Shown: in pieces, positions 1-10,220 of the stretch
Layout: every line of letters starts with the position of its first letter
Numbering within the stretch: position 1 is the first letter of the stretch
Source of the DNA: Gorsachius magnificus
Lineage: Eukaryota > Chordata > Aves > Pelecaniformes > Ardeidae
Reading direction: 5' to 3'
Length of the DNA stretch: 64,000 bases
NCBI GenBank assembly: GCA_034008185.1
Contig: CM067081.1
Span: 104,789,265-104,853,264, forward strand
The notes under the pieces: model-generated
The model's input: the letters and a program-made list of their open reading frames with translations, nothing else
What the model was told of the DNA's origin: nothing
Databases searched by the model: none
Translations under genes and position numbers: made by a program

Positions 1-2550
1 ATAATCAAAACAATAGCTTTCAAAGAAGTGCTGAGGATGTGATATTTCTGCAATTGTTAATATACCATAGTTAATATCCTTAGTTATGTATTAATTCATG
101 TTTCATAGGTATAAATGAATAGGGATCTATTTGTAGAAAAGAGCTCACATCAGTAAGTATGTTTCCATCAGTTTGTATCCAGGCTACCTAAACTTCAAAT
201 ACAAGTCCATGAGTATAAAACATAGAAATAGTGTTATTGTTAAAAAGTTATTTTATTCAGTAAAAAATACTTTATTTCTGGAAAAACTTAACATAAAAAG
301 AACTGTATTTCACACCAGAAAAATAACTGGCAAGGAGAAAATTACAGGATGACATTTAAAGAGTTTGTGTGAGTCCAGAAAAACGTAACAAAATAGATTT
401 TTATAAAGATGCCAAATTGACAACAAAATCAGTATTTATGGTAAAATACTTTTCTGTCAGCATTTCCATTACAAATTTTATCTTTCTAGGTTTTATAGGT
501 CATATATAAAGACTCACTGACAGTTAAACTGAGTTTAGGCTCTTTATCACATGACTGTAATGAAATGTAATGATTCTGGCAGCTTTATGGCATCATACCC
601 TAGATATAGCTTAATATTTAAAATTAATCCCAAGGGAAATCTGTTCTGTGAATTTGAAAATCAAAAGTTACTTGCTAATTTTTTTATAATTATTTCATCT
701 CTGAAATCTGTTAGTCCAGATTTAAATACATACAGGACTGAAAAATTACATTCATGGGCTTTTCAGTAGTGTAGCTGTGTCACACGGATTGAGTTGTGGA
801 TCCTCTCCTTCCCTATCAAGAAGTTAGTTTCTGAGGAAGATCTTGAGGGGTTTTTTTCATCATCAGCTTTACAGCTGGTTACTGGCAGTAAAGGGATTAA
901 CAGGTATGGGACTTTTCTTGTAGGACATGTAAGTGTTTCTGCTCTTTGGGAAATGTGACACGCTGAAAAAATGGTATTTGCTCTGTCTCATAACAGGCAT
1001 AATCTATCAAATGGGTAAATGTGGAGAAATACATTTTTCAAAAATGGAATTATTTTGTTTGGTATAGGACAAACCTAGAAGCTCGAGCTTGGCTTCCAGC
1101 TCTTCATCAGTCTGTATGACAGAGAGACCAGAGCCTGGAAATCCCCAAAGTCAAGCTGAGCTAGGAGCTTTGGAGCTTCAGGCTGGTAGTCCTATCACCT
1201 TAAATGCAGACTTGGGAGCATTGGGAAAATATCAAGCTCTAAGTAGCTTCTCAGGTGCTGGTCTCCAAGGGACAAAGTAAATACCAAGTTCTTCCTAGTT
1301 CATAGGGAAATTCTCAGCCTTCTTTCTGCGTGATTCAGATCCAAGTTCTAGAGAAAGCATATTATTCTTTACAATAAAAGTTCCAAAGTGTTTTCCAAGA
1401 CTATATCCCATTTCTACAAAATAAAAGGAAAATTCCCTATAGCCCAGTGCTGGATAAGAATGCAAGAAATGGTATTGCTGTTGGTGGAAATTTTCACACT
1501 TGCAATATTCAGCAAGTCCGACTGGTATTATCAGGACAGTGGTAATATTTAATTTTTGGAAAAAGATAATTTTTTAAGAAATACTTATATTAAACATTTT
1601 TTTCCACCTTCATTTAGGTTTAACTTTAATAAGTTTAATGAAAGTTCATTTAAACTAATCTCTAAAACAGATTGTCCACCTTTTAAATTAGTCACACTAT
1701 ACAGCTCCATTGAAAATAATAGAGTAGCTTCAGTTTTACACTCATATAAACTTAAAGATGACTTTTTTTTCGTAGTTTTTTAATATGCATTGACAAATTC
1801 TATAATCCACAGGGAAAAAAAAAACAAACAAAAAACAACACTGCAAGGAATGGGTATTTTTGCCACTATGGTTTTGGTATCTTATTTCTAGGCAAAATAG
1901 GTGCCTTTTTTTCACATTATATGTAGGTATTACTTTTATCTATAATGTCTAAATTTCTGTGGCTAGCAGACCCAAAATGTAAAACAATTACTGTTTTCTT
2001 GTCTCTCAGGAAGACAGAAAAACCCAGAAAAAACCACATTCTTAGAATTATGGTTTTTGCGCCAAAGGCAGCAAATGCCTCTGACACCTCCTTCCACGCT
2101 TGTTGCCAGCTCAGCTCTGGAGAGCAAGCTGTGAGGATGGAATTGACAAAGATCTAACTATTTTATGCATACAGTAGTTTGGTCCTTTAAAATCTGAATT
2201 ATGGACCACATTGCTTTCTCCTGGAAAATCTCTCAGGAAGGGAGAAGGTATTCCAATGACAACATGAGTGTGAATTTATGTGGAGGATAAGAGGACCCAA
2301 AAGTATTTCTTTAGATTTTATTATCAGAACTATCCACAGGGAACGAACCACTTCATTAGTATGCCCCTGAATCTTGGTACTGGTGTGAAGAGCTGACTTC
2401 ATTCTTCATCCTCCTCTGGACATCACGTTACTCACTTCACGCTCTCATCATTGCTCAACAGAGGTTTAACTCCTCCCAAACAGATTCAAAGCAGTTAATT
2501 AGTTTGAATAACACCTTATTCTATAGGTAGTCTTCCACTAAAATCAATAC
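1..2550. other. AT-rich non-coding DNA, nothing recognised
   Basis: Only short open frames with no recognisable family are present, and no repeat family could be named by eye. Short A and T runs (for example near 1817) are the only low-complexity sequence. Intergenic or intronic status cannot be decided. Confidence 0.6.
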
Positions 2551-2576
2551 ACTAGCTATGGAGATTCATAGCTAGT
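2551..2576. repeat. Perfect inverted repeat (9-bp arms, 8-nt loop)
   Basis: ACTAGCTAT at 2551-2559 is the exact reverse complement of ATAGCTAGT at 2568-2576. The stem ends directly before the first codon position at which the ERV-like reading frame can be followed (2577). It may be a relic of an insertion boundary or chance; no transposon family with this end is recognised. Confidence 0.5.
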
Positions 2577-3850
2577 AAAGAGATTAATACCATACCCATA
2601 TGGCCAGTGCAAAAGTCTGACAGAGAGTGGAGGTTAACAATAGACTATCACAGCCTGAATGAAGTCACTCCACCACTGAATGCTGCTGTATCACACATAT
2701 TAGAGCTCCCATATAAACTGGAGTCGAAGACAGCCAAATGGTATGCTACAACTGACATTGCCAATGCGTTTTTCTCAATTCCTTTGGCAGCAGAATGCAG
2801 GCCAAAGTTTGCTTTCACGTGGAGGGTTGTCCAATATACCTGGAATCGACTGCCCCAGGGATGGAAGCACAGCCCCGCCATTTGTCATGGACTGATCCAG
2901 ACTGCACAGGGAAAGGGTGATGCCCCTGAACATCTACAATACATCAATGACATCATTGTGTGGGGAAATAGTTTTTGAGAAAAAGGGCAAAAGTGTAATT
3001 CAGATTCTTCTGAAAACTGGTTTTGACATAAAGAAAAGCAAGGTCAAGGAACATGCAAAGGAGATTCAGTTTTGGGGAATAAAATGGCAGGATGGATACG
3101 TCATGTGCATGTGGATGGGGTCAACAAGATAGCAACTACTTCTCCACCAGCTAACAAGAAGGAAACATAAGCTTTCATAGGCCTTGTGAGGTTCTGGAGG
3201 ATGCATATTCCAGGTTATAGTCAGCTTGTGAGCCCTCTGTATTGAGTAACCTGAAAGAAGAACTATTTTGAGTGGGGCCTTGAGCAACAACAAGCCTTTG
3301 AGCATATCAAACAGGAAATAGCTCACACAGTAGCTCTTGGGCCTCTCCAGACAGGACCAGCTGTGCAAAATATACTCTACACTGCATCTGGGGAGCATGG
3401 TCTTACCTGGAGCCTCTGGCAGAAAACCTCAGGAGAAACCCAAGTTGACCATTAGGGTTTGACAGCTGGGGTCATCAAGGATCAGAAGCCCACTACACCC
3501 TGACTGAAAAAGAGATACTAGCAGCATATGAGGAGGGGTGTGAGCTGCTTCAGAAGTTGTTGGGACAGAATCATATTTCCTTTTGCCACCATGATTGCCC
3601 ATGCTACACTGGATGTTTAGAGGAATCATTCCCTCTACACATCACACCACCAGCAGTACATGGAGTAAGTAGGTGGTGTTGATCATGCAACAAGCTCAAC
3701 TAGAGAAACCCAACAGCCCAGGAATCCTGGAAAAGATCATGGACTGGCCAGAAGGCAGAGGTTTTGGAGCATTGCCTGAGGAGGTGGCTCATGCCCAAGA
3801 GGGACCACCAGAGTTTGTCCAAGAAAATGTCTAAACCACAGAGGAAGAAT
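2577..3850 (+). pseudogene. Decayed ERV-L-like retroviral pol fragment (RT to RNase H)
   Basis: This is the remains of an endogenous retrovirus polymerase gene, recognised as ERV-L-like from family knowledge. The frame opens before 2607 without an ATG. In the stretch numbered from 2607, a motif A aspartate is visible at residue 50 (TTDIANAFFSI) and an LPQG motif at about 82-85. The motif C box reads YIND at 112-115, so the first of the paired catalytic aspartates is replaced by Asn. The frame breaks near 2965-2978, continues in another frame to about 3132, then returns to the first frame with several internal stops through the thumb and connection region. A TLTEKEILAAYE stretch near 3500 fits RNase H. 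The tail near 3740-3835 looks like the linker before integrase. No gag, integrase, env or flanking LTR is recognised. It is a non-functional relic. Confidence 0.8.
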
Positions 3851-3857
3851 TAATGCA

Positions 3858-4292
3858 GTGGTATTTCCATTAATATTGTGGTCAATTTGCCGATTCCACT
3901 GTCTACTCAGCATTTGGTCTCTTTCTCTCCTAGACCTAACTTGCCCCAACAAACTCTTTCAGAATGCCAAACCAGCGATGGTTACTACAGTTATTTTCTC
4001 ATCTGCTCCCGTCCAGAGGTTGGAGGCCTTTGTATGCAATTGTCCCTTCCTTTATTCCTCTTCCAGAGCTAGCAGAGAGGGTTGCCTATACAGATCTAAA
4101 ATAAATCCTAGGGCAGAAGAGGACAAGTCTCCAATTCCTGGTATAGATATAAGGGAGGAACTGAATAACTGGTTAAATAATAATTTGCTAGCTTCAGAGT
4201 CATCAAAGAATTCTGATTTCAGTGATGAGGAGAGCAACCAAGTACATCTGGCTTTCAGGAGAGTGGAAAGTCTACTTTTATGCCAAAGTTAG
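3858..4292 (+). other. Unidentified 144-codon open frame after the ERV relic
   Basis: An open frame of 144 codons follows the RNase H relic. Its C-terminal half is acidic, Ser- and Asn-rich and protein-like (for example SSKNSDFSDEESN), while the N-terminal half is hydrophobic and unremarkable. No family is recognised. It could be decayed retroviral sequence 3' of pol, part of another repeat, or chance. No promoter, splice signal or poly(A) signal was tied to it. Confidence 0.2.
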
Positions 4293-4299
4293 CCCATAA

Positions 4300-5830
4300 A
4301 CCTCTGGCTCAGATCCCAGCTTTGTTGGCCCATTATAAGCACTTTTAGTTGACCTTTTTATTAATGTCAGTGTTGTTCTGAGCACACACATGTCTTAGAT
4401 TCTCAAACAGCAAGAAAATTAAAAGAGATGGTTTTATAAGGATTAAATATACATTAGGTAGCACTGCCCTAAAATACTACCTTGTCTGAAACTAATGAAA
4501 AGAAAGGTCAGTTTCTGTGTTAACTGTGAATCTTGTGGCTTAGGTATCAAACAGAAAATTAACAGATTAAAAATCTGTGCCCTGTTTAAAGTGATTATAA
4601 GAAACTACAGCATATGATGTAAATATAAAATCTTGCTTTGGGATTATTTATGTCTGTGTTATAGTCTTCTTTAAACAGGAAGTTTTGTTGTTTCTGGTAG
4701 TACTATATCTGTCTTAAGTCTCTCTTAGTTTACTAAAACAAGCCTATTGTGTCTCTTAGAAATTATTACACATAAGATTCAGTGGTCTGTTGAATAAACA
4801 GGAATACAGTGACATTTCAAATTGAGGGGTTTATGTCATAAAAATATGGAAATTAATATAATTTAAAAAATTAGCTCTTTTAGGAGGGTTTTTATGTGCA
4901 TGAAGAAGAATTAAGCTATAAAGATGAATGCTCAGATGTACATCAGGCAAGCAGATAAATTCACTTTGGAATTTCTTGACACCTGGGGGGGAACCAACAT
5001 GAAATGAATTATGTGGTGTACATGGATTAAATTAACATTGTGACACATAAACAATTCTATTTGTTTAATTTTTCATTCATAGGTTGAAGTCTTCAATAGA
5101 TAGACAAGCAAAAAGGACGTCCGTCTTGGAAATTCTTTTACTGCAGAACAGGGTGACTCAGGGATTTGTAGTGGCTAGAATTCAAGCCATTTATTCAAAT
5201 CTGGACCAAGCTGGTAGTGATCACAAGTCAGTACAGGCTGCTGTGTGTGTGCTTGGGGGTGTGGGGGCGTGCATGCATATGTGATCAGACTTGGCAGTTG
5301 GATGCCAGCTGCTAGTGGACTTCGACCTGTATAATGTAAAGTAACCTCACACAACCTGCTCCTCGGCAGTCTCAGCCAAAAGGCCAAACATAGAACGGGC
5401 ACCGAGACAGAGCTAAACTTTCCACCCCATGTAGCAGTTGCTTAAAACACACATTTCAGTAGGGCGGGTAGTGAGAACACCACTTTATTGCCGCCGTCCG
5501 TGTTGTACCGAGTCTGTGGAAAAACTGAAGAATGGAGCTTCCAGCAAGGCCAGCCTGGTACTTCTCATAAACCTCTTTTACATTCCACCATTGTACTTGC
5601 ATTTGGCTGGAAAACGTTAATCACCACTATCAGCTTGCACCTTCACCATGGCTGACAGGGGTTTCTCATCTGAACACAGCTTTGCAGTCTACTTTCCTTG
5701 GGACCCAGTCAGAGCTAGAGTAAAAAGTTGCTCAGTATGAGATGCCACTGTTCAGAGGAGAGATTAAATCAATGCTAATTTATTAAATGACTTTTAACTT
5801 ATCTGTTAAGTGAGCAGTAAAGGTTATTGT
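4300..5830. other. Non-coding DNA, nothing recognised
   Basis: AT-rich up to about 5080, then mixed composition with a short GT-rich stretch near 5241-5280. The open frames at 5084-5284 and 5438-5620 are under 70 codons and resemble nothing known. Confidence 0.55.
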
Positions 5831-5834
5831 CAAG

Positions 5835-6275
5835 GACTGAGGGCTGGAGAGGGGTCAGCAGACCCTTGCCCTCCCTCCCCGACCAGCCCCATCCCTCAGT
5901 CTTCAGCAAGGCAGGCTAGGATAGGCCAAGGACAGTGACAGGGGTCAGGAAGGCAGCCCCTGGGGCAAGGACAGGGTCAGGTCCAGAGATGATAACCAAC
6001 ATCATCCAGACTCACATGGAAAGTCATGGAAGTCAGCCTCTGGACCAAGGTCGTGGTCTGGGTTAGGTAAGCCCAGGGCCAAGCATGGCCATGCCTGCAG
6101 GGTGGCTGCGGCTGCAGCTTGGGCAGGGACCAGGAGCAAGAACAGGAGCCTCAGCTCAGCAGCAGCCCTGCATGAAGAAGGGGAAGCCCCTTGCTTCTGG
6201 CTCTTTATTTCAAGGTCACCAGCTGCACTGCTTCTAAGCTGACCCTCAGCCAGGGAAGCCAAACCCTGGGTGCTT
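5835..6275. repeat. GC-rich block with degenerate CAAGG/GGTCAGG repeats
   Basis: Composition rises sharply against AT-rich flanks. Related phrases recur at about 5923 (GGCCAAGGACA then GGGGTCAGG), 5962 (GGGGCAAGGACAGGGTCAGG), 6042 (GGACCAAGG then GGGTTAGG) and 6075 (GGGCCAAG). This suggests a degenerate minisatellite or a GC-rich LTR piece. The overlapping minus-strand open frame (6002-6262) is Ala/Leu-rich and looks like a by-product of the composition. Confidence 0.4.
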
Positions 6276-6279
6276 GGAG

Positions 6280-7905
6280 ATATTCTGGGTTCTGTCAGTG
6301 CTGTGGGACCCTTAGTGAAACAATGTGGAACACTGAAACAGGATTGCTTTTGTCTTTTTGTGTTTAGTGGATGTAAGTGTTACAAGCACTGAGGTAATCT
6401 TAAAAGGACTTGCAACTTTTTCAGATGTTCCCAGAAGGAAACCCTACTTCACAAACAATGCATGTGAATTAAGGATGCAGGATGTACAAAAGCATTTTGA
6501 TTTCCTAAACATTTGGTATGAGCCAGCATAAGCCATGGCATTTCTTGGTAAACAGCAATCTATGATTTACACCTTCAGTAATATAATCCTTGGGACGCTT
6601 GCAAGATACAAGTTCTCTTGGCCCAGAGGTTCTGGGGTATATAATGCTCTGGTCAAAATCATGATCCAATTGGGAAAAGCTTTGTTATGTATTTCAGAAC
6701 TCAGTGATCCAGATGGAGATAGTTAGGAAACAGCATTATCGAGAATTTGGTCTGCATAATACATGCAGATCAGTGGCAACTTTTCAGGCAGACTGGCATA
6801 GATTTCCTCTTTTTTTTTTTTTTTTTTTAATTAAAGGGACTCTGTCCCAACATGCAGAACACAGACTAGTCAACCGTGCCTTTAGCAAAACTGTTGTTTT
6901 CCTATTAACCATAACTTCTAACTTCAAAATGTAATTGTGGTTTTGGTTTTTTTTAAGAAATATCTCAGAAGTTACTAAAGAACACCACCAATTAAGCCTG
7001 CTAGCCAGTTAACTTTATCTTCAGACACCAGCACTATGCTCCTTCTTCGACAGCCTCCTGTTCCCCTTGAATTCTCCATATGAGGCTTTTCTCTCCTTCC
7101 ACAGATTTCAGGTGGAATTTTATGTATTTTTTTTCTTCTGAACTCACCCTATAAGAATAATAAAGTTTCATTTAGAGCTGTTAAAGTGTAACTGATATCT
7201 AACATTGATAGCTTCTTTTTTCTAACATTTGCATTGGTTTTCATCAAAAACCAGTGAAGATGACATTACATGACAAACAGGAAGTAGTGAAAGAGTTGCA
7301 CAATATTGAAGAAGTACACAACATGGTAGTGATAGTTAAGCCTCAAAATATGGAAAGTTTAATTTGGCTTAGATTAGCACCCCAAAGTTCTGGTCCCTAT
7401 TAAAGCTGCATTTTAGAAAAGAAATTGAACCACGTATCTTTCAGTAACAGACTGTCTGGTTAGAATTACAGCATGTCCTGGTTCTTGTCACACTGAAAAT
7501 GTCACAGGATTAGTTTTCCGCATGGAAAATTCCTCCTTCCAGCTCCAATGTGATCTTTGTAGGATAACAGGATGCTGACTGAGATTGCATGTCAGTGGAC
7601 GTGTATGCATGGGACAGACAACTGTACAGAATGTAAATAAAAGGGGTTCATAACCAGGGAATGAACAACAGAAAAGTAAATCTAAGTGCCATGAATTTAT
7701 ATCATCACACATCCTGAGAGCAGAGTTCATGTCATCATTTCCATACAAAGGATACATAGTGGTCCAGGACTGGTAAAACACTGATGCAAGTTTAGCATTC
7801 TGTAAAAATGTTTGAGAGAATGTGCTAGATCTAACTTTCGGATGTCACAGAGATATCACAATGTAATTGGAATAGCTTTTTGAAACTAAACCTACCTGAA
7901 AATAA
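6280..7905. other. AT-rich non-coding DNA
   Basis: Nothing recognised apart from a T-run at about 6811-6828 and T-rich stretches near 6940 and 7127. Open frames are short and unsupported. Confidence 0.55.
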
Positions 7906-7908
7906 TGA

Positions 7909-7950
7909 TAGATACATGGAATAATTTAGGCTGGAAGAGACCTCCACAAG
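7909..7950 (-). mobile_element. CR1 3'-end relic, minus strand
   Basis: The plus strand reads as a degraded reverse complement of the CR1 3' terminus: an ATGGAAT-like piece followed by TTTAGGCTGGAAGAGACCTC. Divergence is high and the upstream CR1 body is not recognised. Confidence 0.45.
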
Positions 7951-8099
7951 TTTTCAGTTTGTCAATGAAGTGGTTACCGTAATTACTGATTAACTTTTAT
8001 AACTGAATAGTTTGGGTTAGAAATATGTTACATGATGTTAGTCTTACTGAATGGTAGATATCTCCTGCTTAGGAATGACTCCAAGGTCAAAGTATTGAT

Positions 8100-9664
8100 A
8101 CTGAATATATGCAGATTTCTTTCTGAGGATTCAAGTCTTTCCCACACCTTGCTGAGTCCAAATCTCTGAGCCAGCCCTATTCCCTACAAGAGGTACCAGT
8201 TTCTGAGGATCTGCTCTGTTATCTAAGCCTTCTCAAGCTACTTTTATGTCACCAACACAAGTCCCAGCCATACACCCAGGTAGCCCATGGACCCTCCACA
8301 CACTTAGCAGTATCCTATTACTCTTTGGCTGCCTCCATGCTAACCAAGTCCTCCATGGCAGTGTTTCCTGAACCAGCCTGGGCAAGGAAGCTGCTGTGGC
8401 TGTTCTGCCCCTTCCTTGGCCACAGACCTCACTGTCCCCCTTCTGCTGCAAAGGTGTGAGTTTAAAATAAGTATAGCCAGGGCTGCCAGCATCTCTCTGA
8501 ACCCAGAGGACTGCCTGTAGAGCTCTCTCCTCCTTCTCTGCAATTCCAGCCTTTTCTGATCTGCTCTCTATTGCCTGTGAAAGACAGAGAAAAATTGTCT
8601 TGTGTTGCTTCCCAGGCAACTGTCACCACTCCTCTCCATCTCTTCCAGAGCAGAAGAGAGACAGAGCAATCTTCCAGGCACTGGGGTTGTTCCTGCTCTC
8701 TGTTAACCCACACCTCCATCCACATCAGCCTATTACACATGACTCAGTCCCTTTGCCTTGCCACTTGCAAGCTAGAGTTCTTCCCACTGGGCTACAGTGG
8801 CAGGAGCTCACTGAAAAATATCTTCCTTTTCATCAGAGCTGCAAATCCAATGCATTGCAGCCCCAGTGGGGCTGACAGGCACTTCTCTGTCCAGGTTGCA
8901 CAGCTTCATCCCCAGTGTTCACAGGTGCCATTTGACCTTCAGAGCAAGACTGCCCTGGGAGCTGCTCATTCCCAGACTTGGCCTGGGCACTTCCCTGGTC
9001 TTCTTCAGATGTTGGGCTGGCTGTGCCACCCCTTGTCTGAGGCCACAGTGCCAAGCAGCACCTGTTCCTCACAAGGCATGGCAGAAAGTACCAAGCTGCT
9101 CAGTTCTCTTGGCCCTCCAGTGAAAATACCCATCCCTGACAACCCCAACCTCATGGCCATGCCACATCCTGCCTCTTTCCACATTTTCCCACACCCAACT
9201 CCCCACAGAAGCAAATATGGGAAAGGAAGATTCACAAAGGTATCTGCCTCTTCTCCTGCTCTCACTCAACCCTGGCAAGGATATATGGGGAAACTGTGGT
9301 GTCAACAAATGAAGATTTACAGAGATATGACTTGGTCAAACAAATGTTTCTGCCCTCCCTGCCAGGAAGGGAAGATGAAGGGGGTTTGCCTCCTCCTCCT
9401 GCACCTCTGCTCTGCCCATTCCTTATTGCCTCAGTGGGTACTGCAGGAGCGGAATAGAGAGCCAGATGATTCCTGCCAAAAAAAAATCCCCATGTCCCCT
9501 GGTCACTGAAAAAGGATATGCCAAAATAATCTCCAGGTCCTCGAATGGAAAAGAAAAAGTGTATTTTTTCATTGAGTGGTCCCGGGCAGTAAACCATGAC
9601 CTTTCTTGAGCTGTAACCCCAGTTCACCAGAGCCAATGTCCTTCTCACCATGAAGGCAACCATT
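8100..9664. other. GC-richer block with a long open frame; possible LTR remnant
   Basis: This block has higher GC and fewer stops than its surroundings. The plus frame is open from 8571 (TTG) to 9509, with its first ATG at 8739 (about 256 codons). The product is rich in Ser, Pro, His, Cys and Gln, has no recognised domain, and overlaps open frames on the minus strand, so it is probably not a gene. Between about 9480 and 9664 the minus strand has a GGTCATGG phrase, CCCGGGACC, an ACTCAATGAAA stretch like a decayed poly(A) signal, and CCATTCGAGG. That order resembles the R-U5 part of some bird LTRs. The assignment is tentative. Confidence 0.3.
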
Positions 9665-9780
9665 TGTCATGGTTTAACCCGATGGGCAGCTGAACACCAC
9701 ACAGCCATTCACTCACTGCCCCACAGGATGGGGAAGAGAATCGGAAAAAAGGTAAAACTGGTGGGTTGAGATAAAGGCAA

Positions 9781-9786
9781 TTTAAT
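9781..9786 (-). terminator. LTR poly(A) signal ATTAAA
   Basis: Read on the minus strand this hexamer is ATTAAA, followed by a T-rich stretch and a pyrimidine-rich region. It matches the position of the same hexamer in the 61 kb LTR. Confidence 0.45.
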
Positions 9787-9947
9787 AAGACAGAAAATGA
9801 AGGGAAAAGAGTAATAATGATAAAAGAATATACAAAACAAGTGATGCACAATGCAATTGCTCACCACCCGCTGACCGATGCCCAGCCTGTTCCTGAGCAG
9901 CGTCCATACCCTCCCTGCCAACTCCCCTCATTTTTTTTGTTCAGCAT

Positions 9948-9955
9948 GACGTCAT
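9948..9955 (-). promoter_or_regulatory. CRE-like octamer TGACGTCA in the LTR
   Basis: A perfect palindromic CREB/ATF site sits in the U3 part of the minus-strand LTR. The equivalent position in the other LTR (61199-61206) reads TGATGTCA, as expected from CpG decay. Confidence 0.5.
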
Positions 9956-10220
9956 ATGGCATGGAATATCCCTTTCAGCAGTTTGGGTCATCTGTCCTGG
10001 TTGTGTCCCCTCCGAGCTTCTTGTACACCTCCAGCTTTCTTGCTGGCAGGGCAGTATGAGAAGCTACAAAGTCCTTGACTTAGTGTCTGCTAAGCTTAAG
10101 CTTAGCAACACCTAAAACATGAGTGAGTTATCAACTTTAATTTCATCCTAAATCCAAACCACGGCACTATACCAGCTACGAGGAAGACAATTATCTCTGT
10201 CTCAGCTGAAACCAGGATAT

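Larger units (their letters stand above)
9665..10219 (-). mobile_element. Solo LTR of an ERV-L-like bird retrovirus, minus strand
   Basis: The element is LTR-sized. On the minus strand it runs from 10219 (TATCCTGGTTTCAGC, with the usual initial TG changed to TA) to 9665 (GGGTTAAACCATGACA, a normal CA end). It shares long blocks in opposite orientation with the LTR at 60985-61526, including an exact 27-bp match (9841-9867 against 61275-61301). A full CRE octamer lies at 9948-9955 and an ATTAAA poly(A) signal at 9781-9786. No TATA box is seen at the expected place, where an A-run occurs instead. No internal retroviral sequence adjoins it, so it is called solo. No matching target-site duplication is visible; the right flank is CR1. 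Confidence 0.78.
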
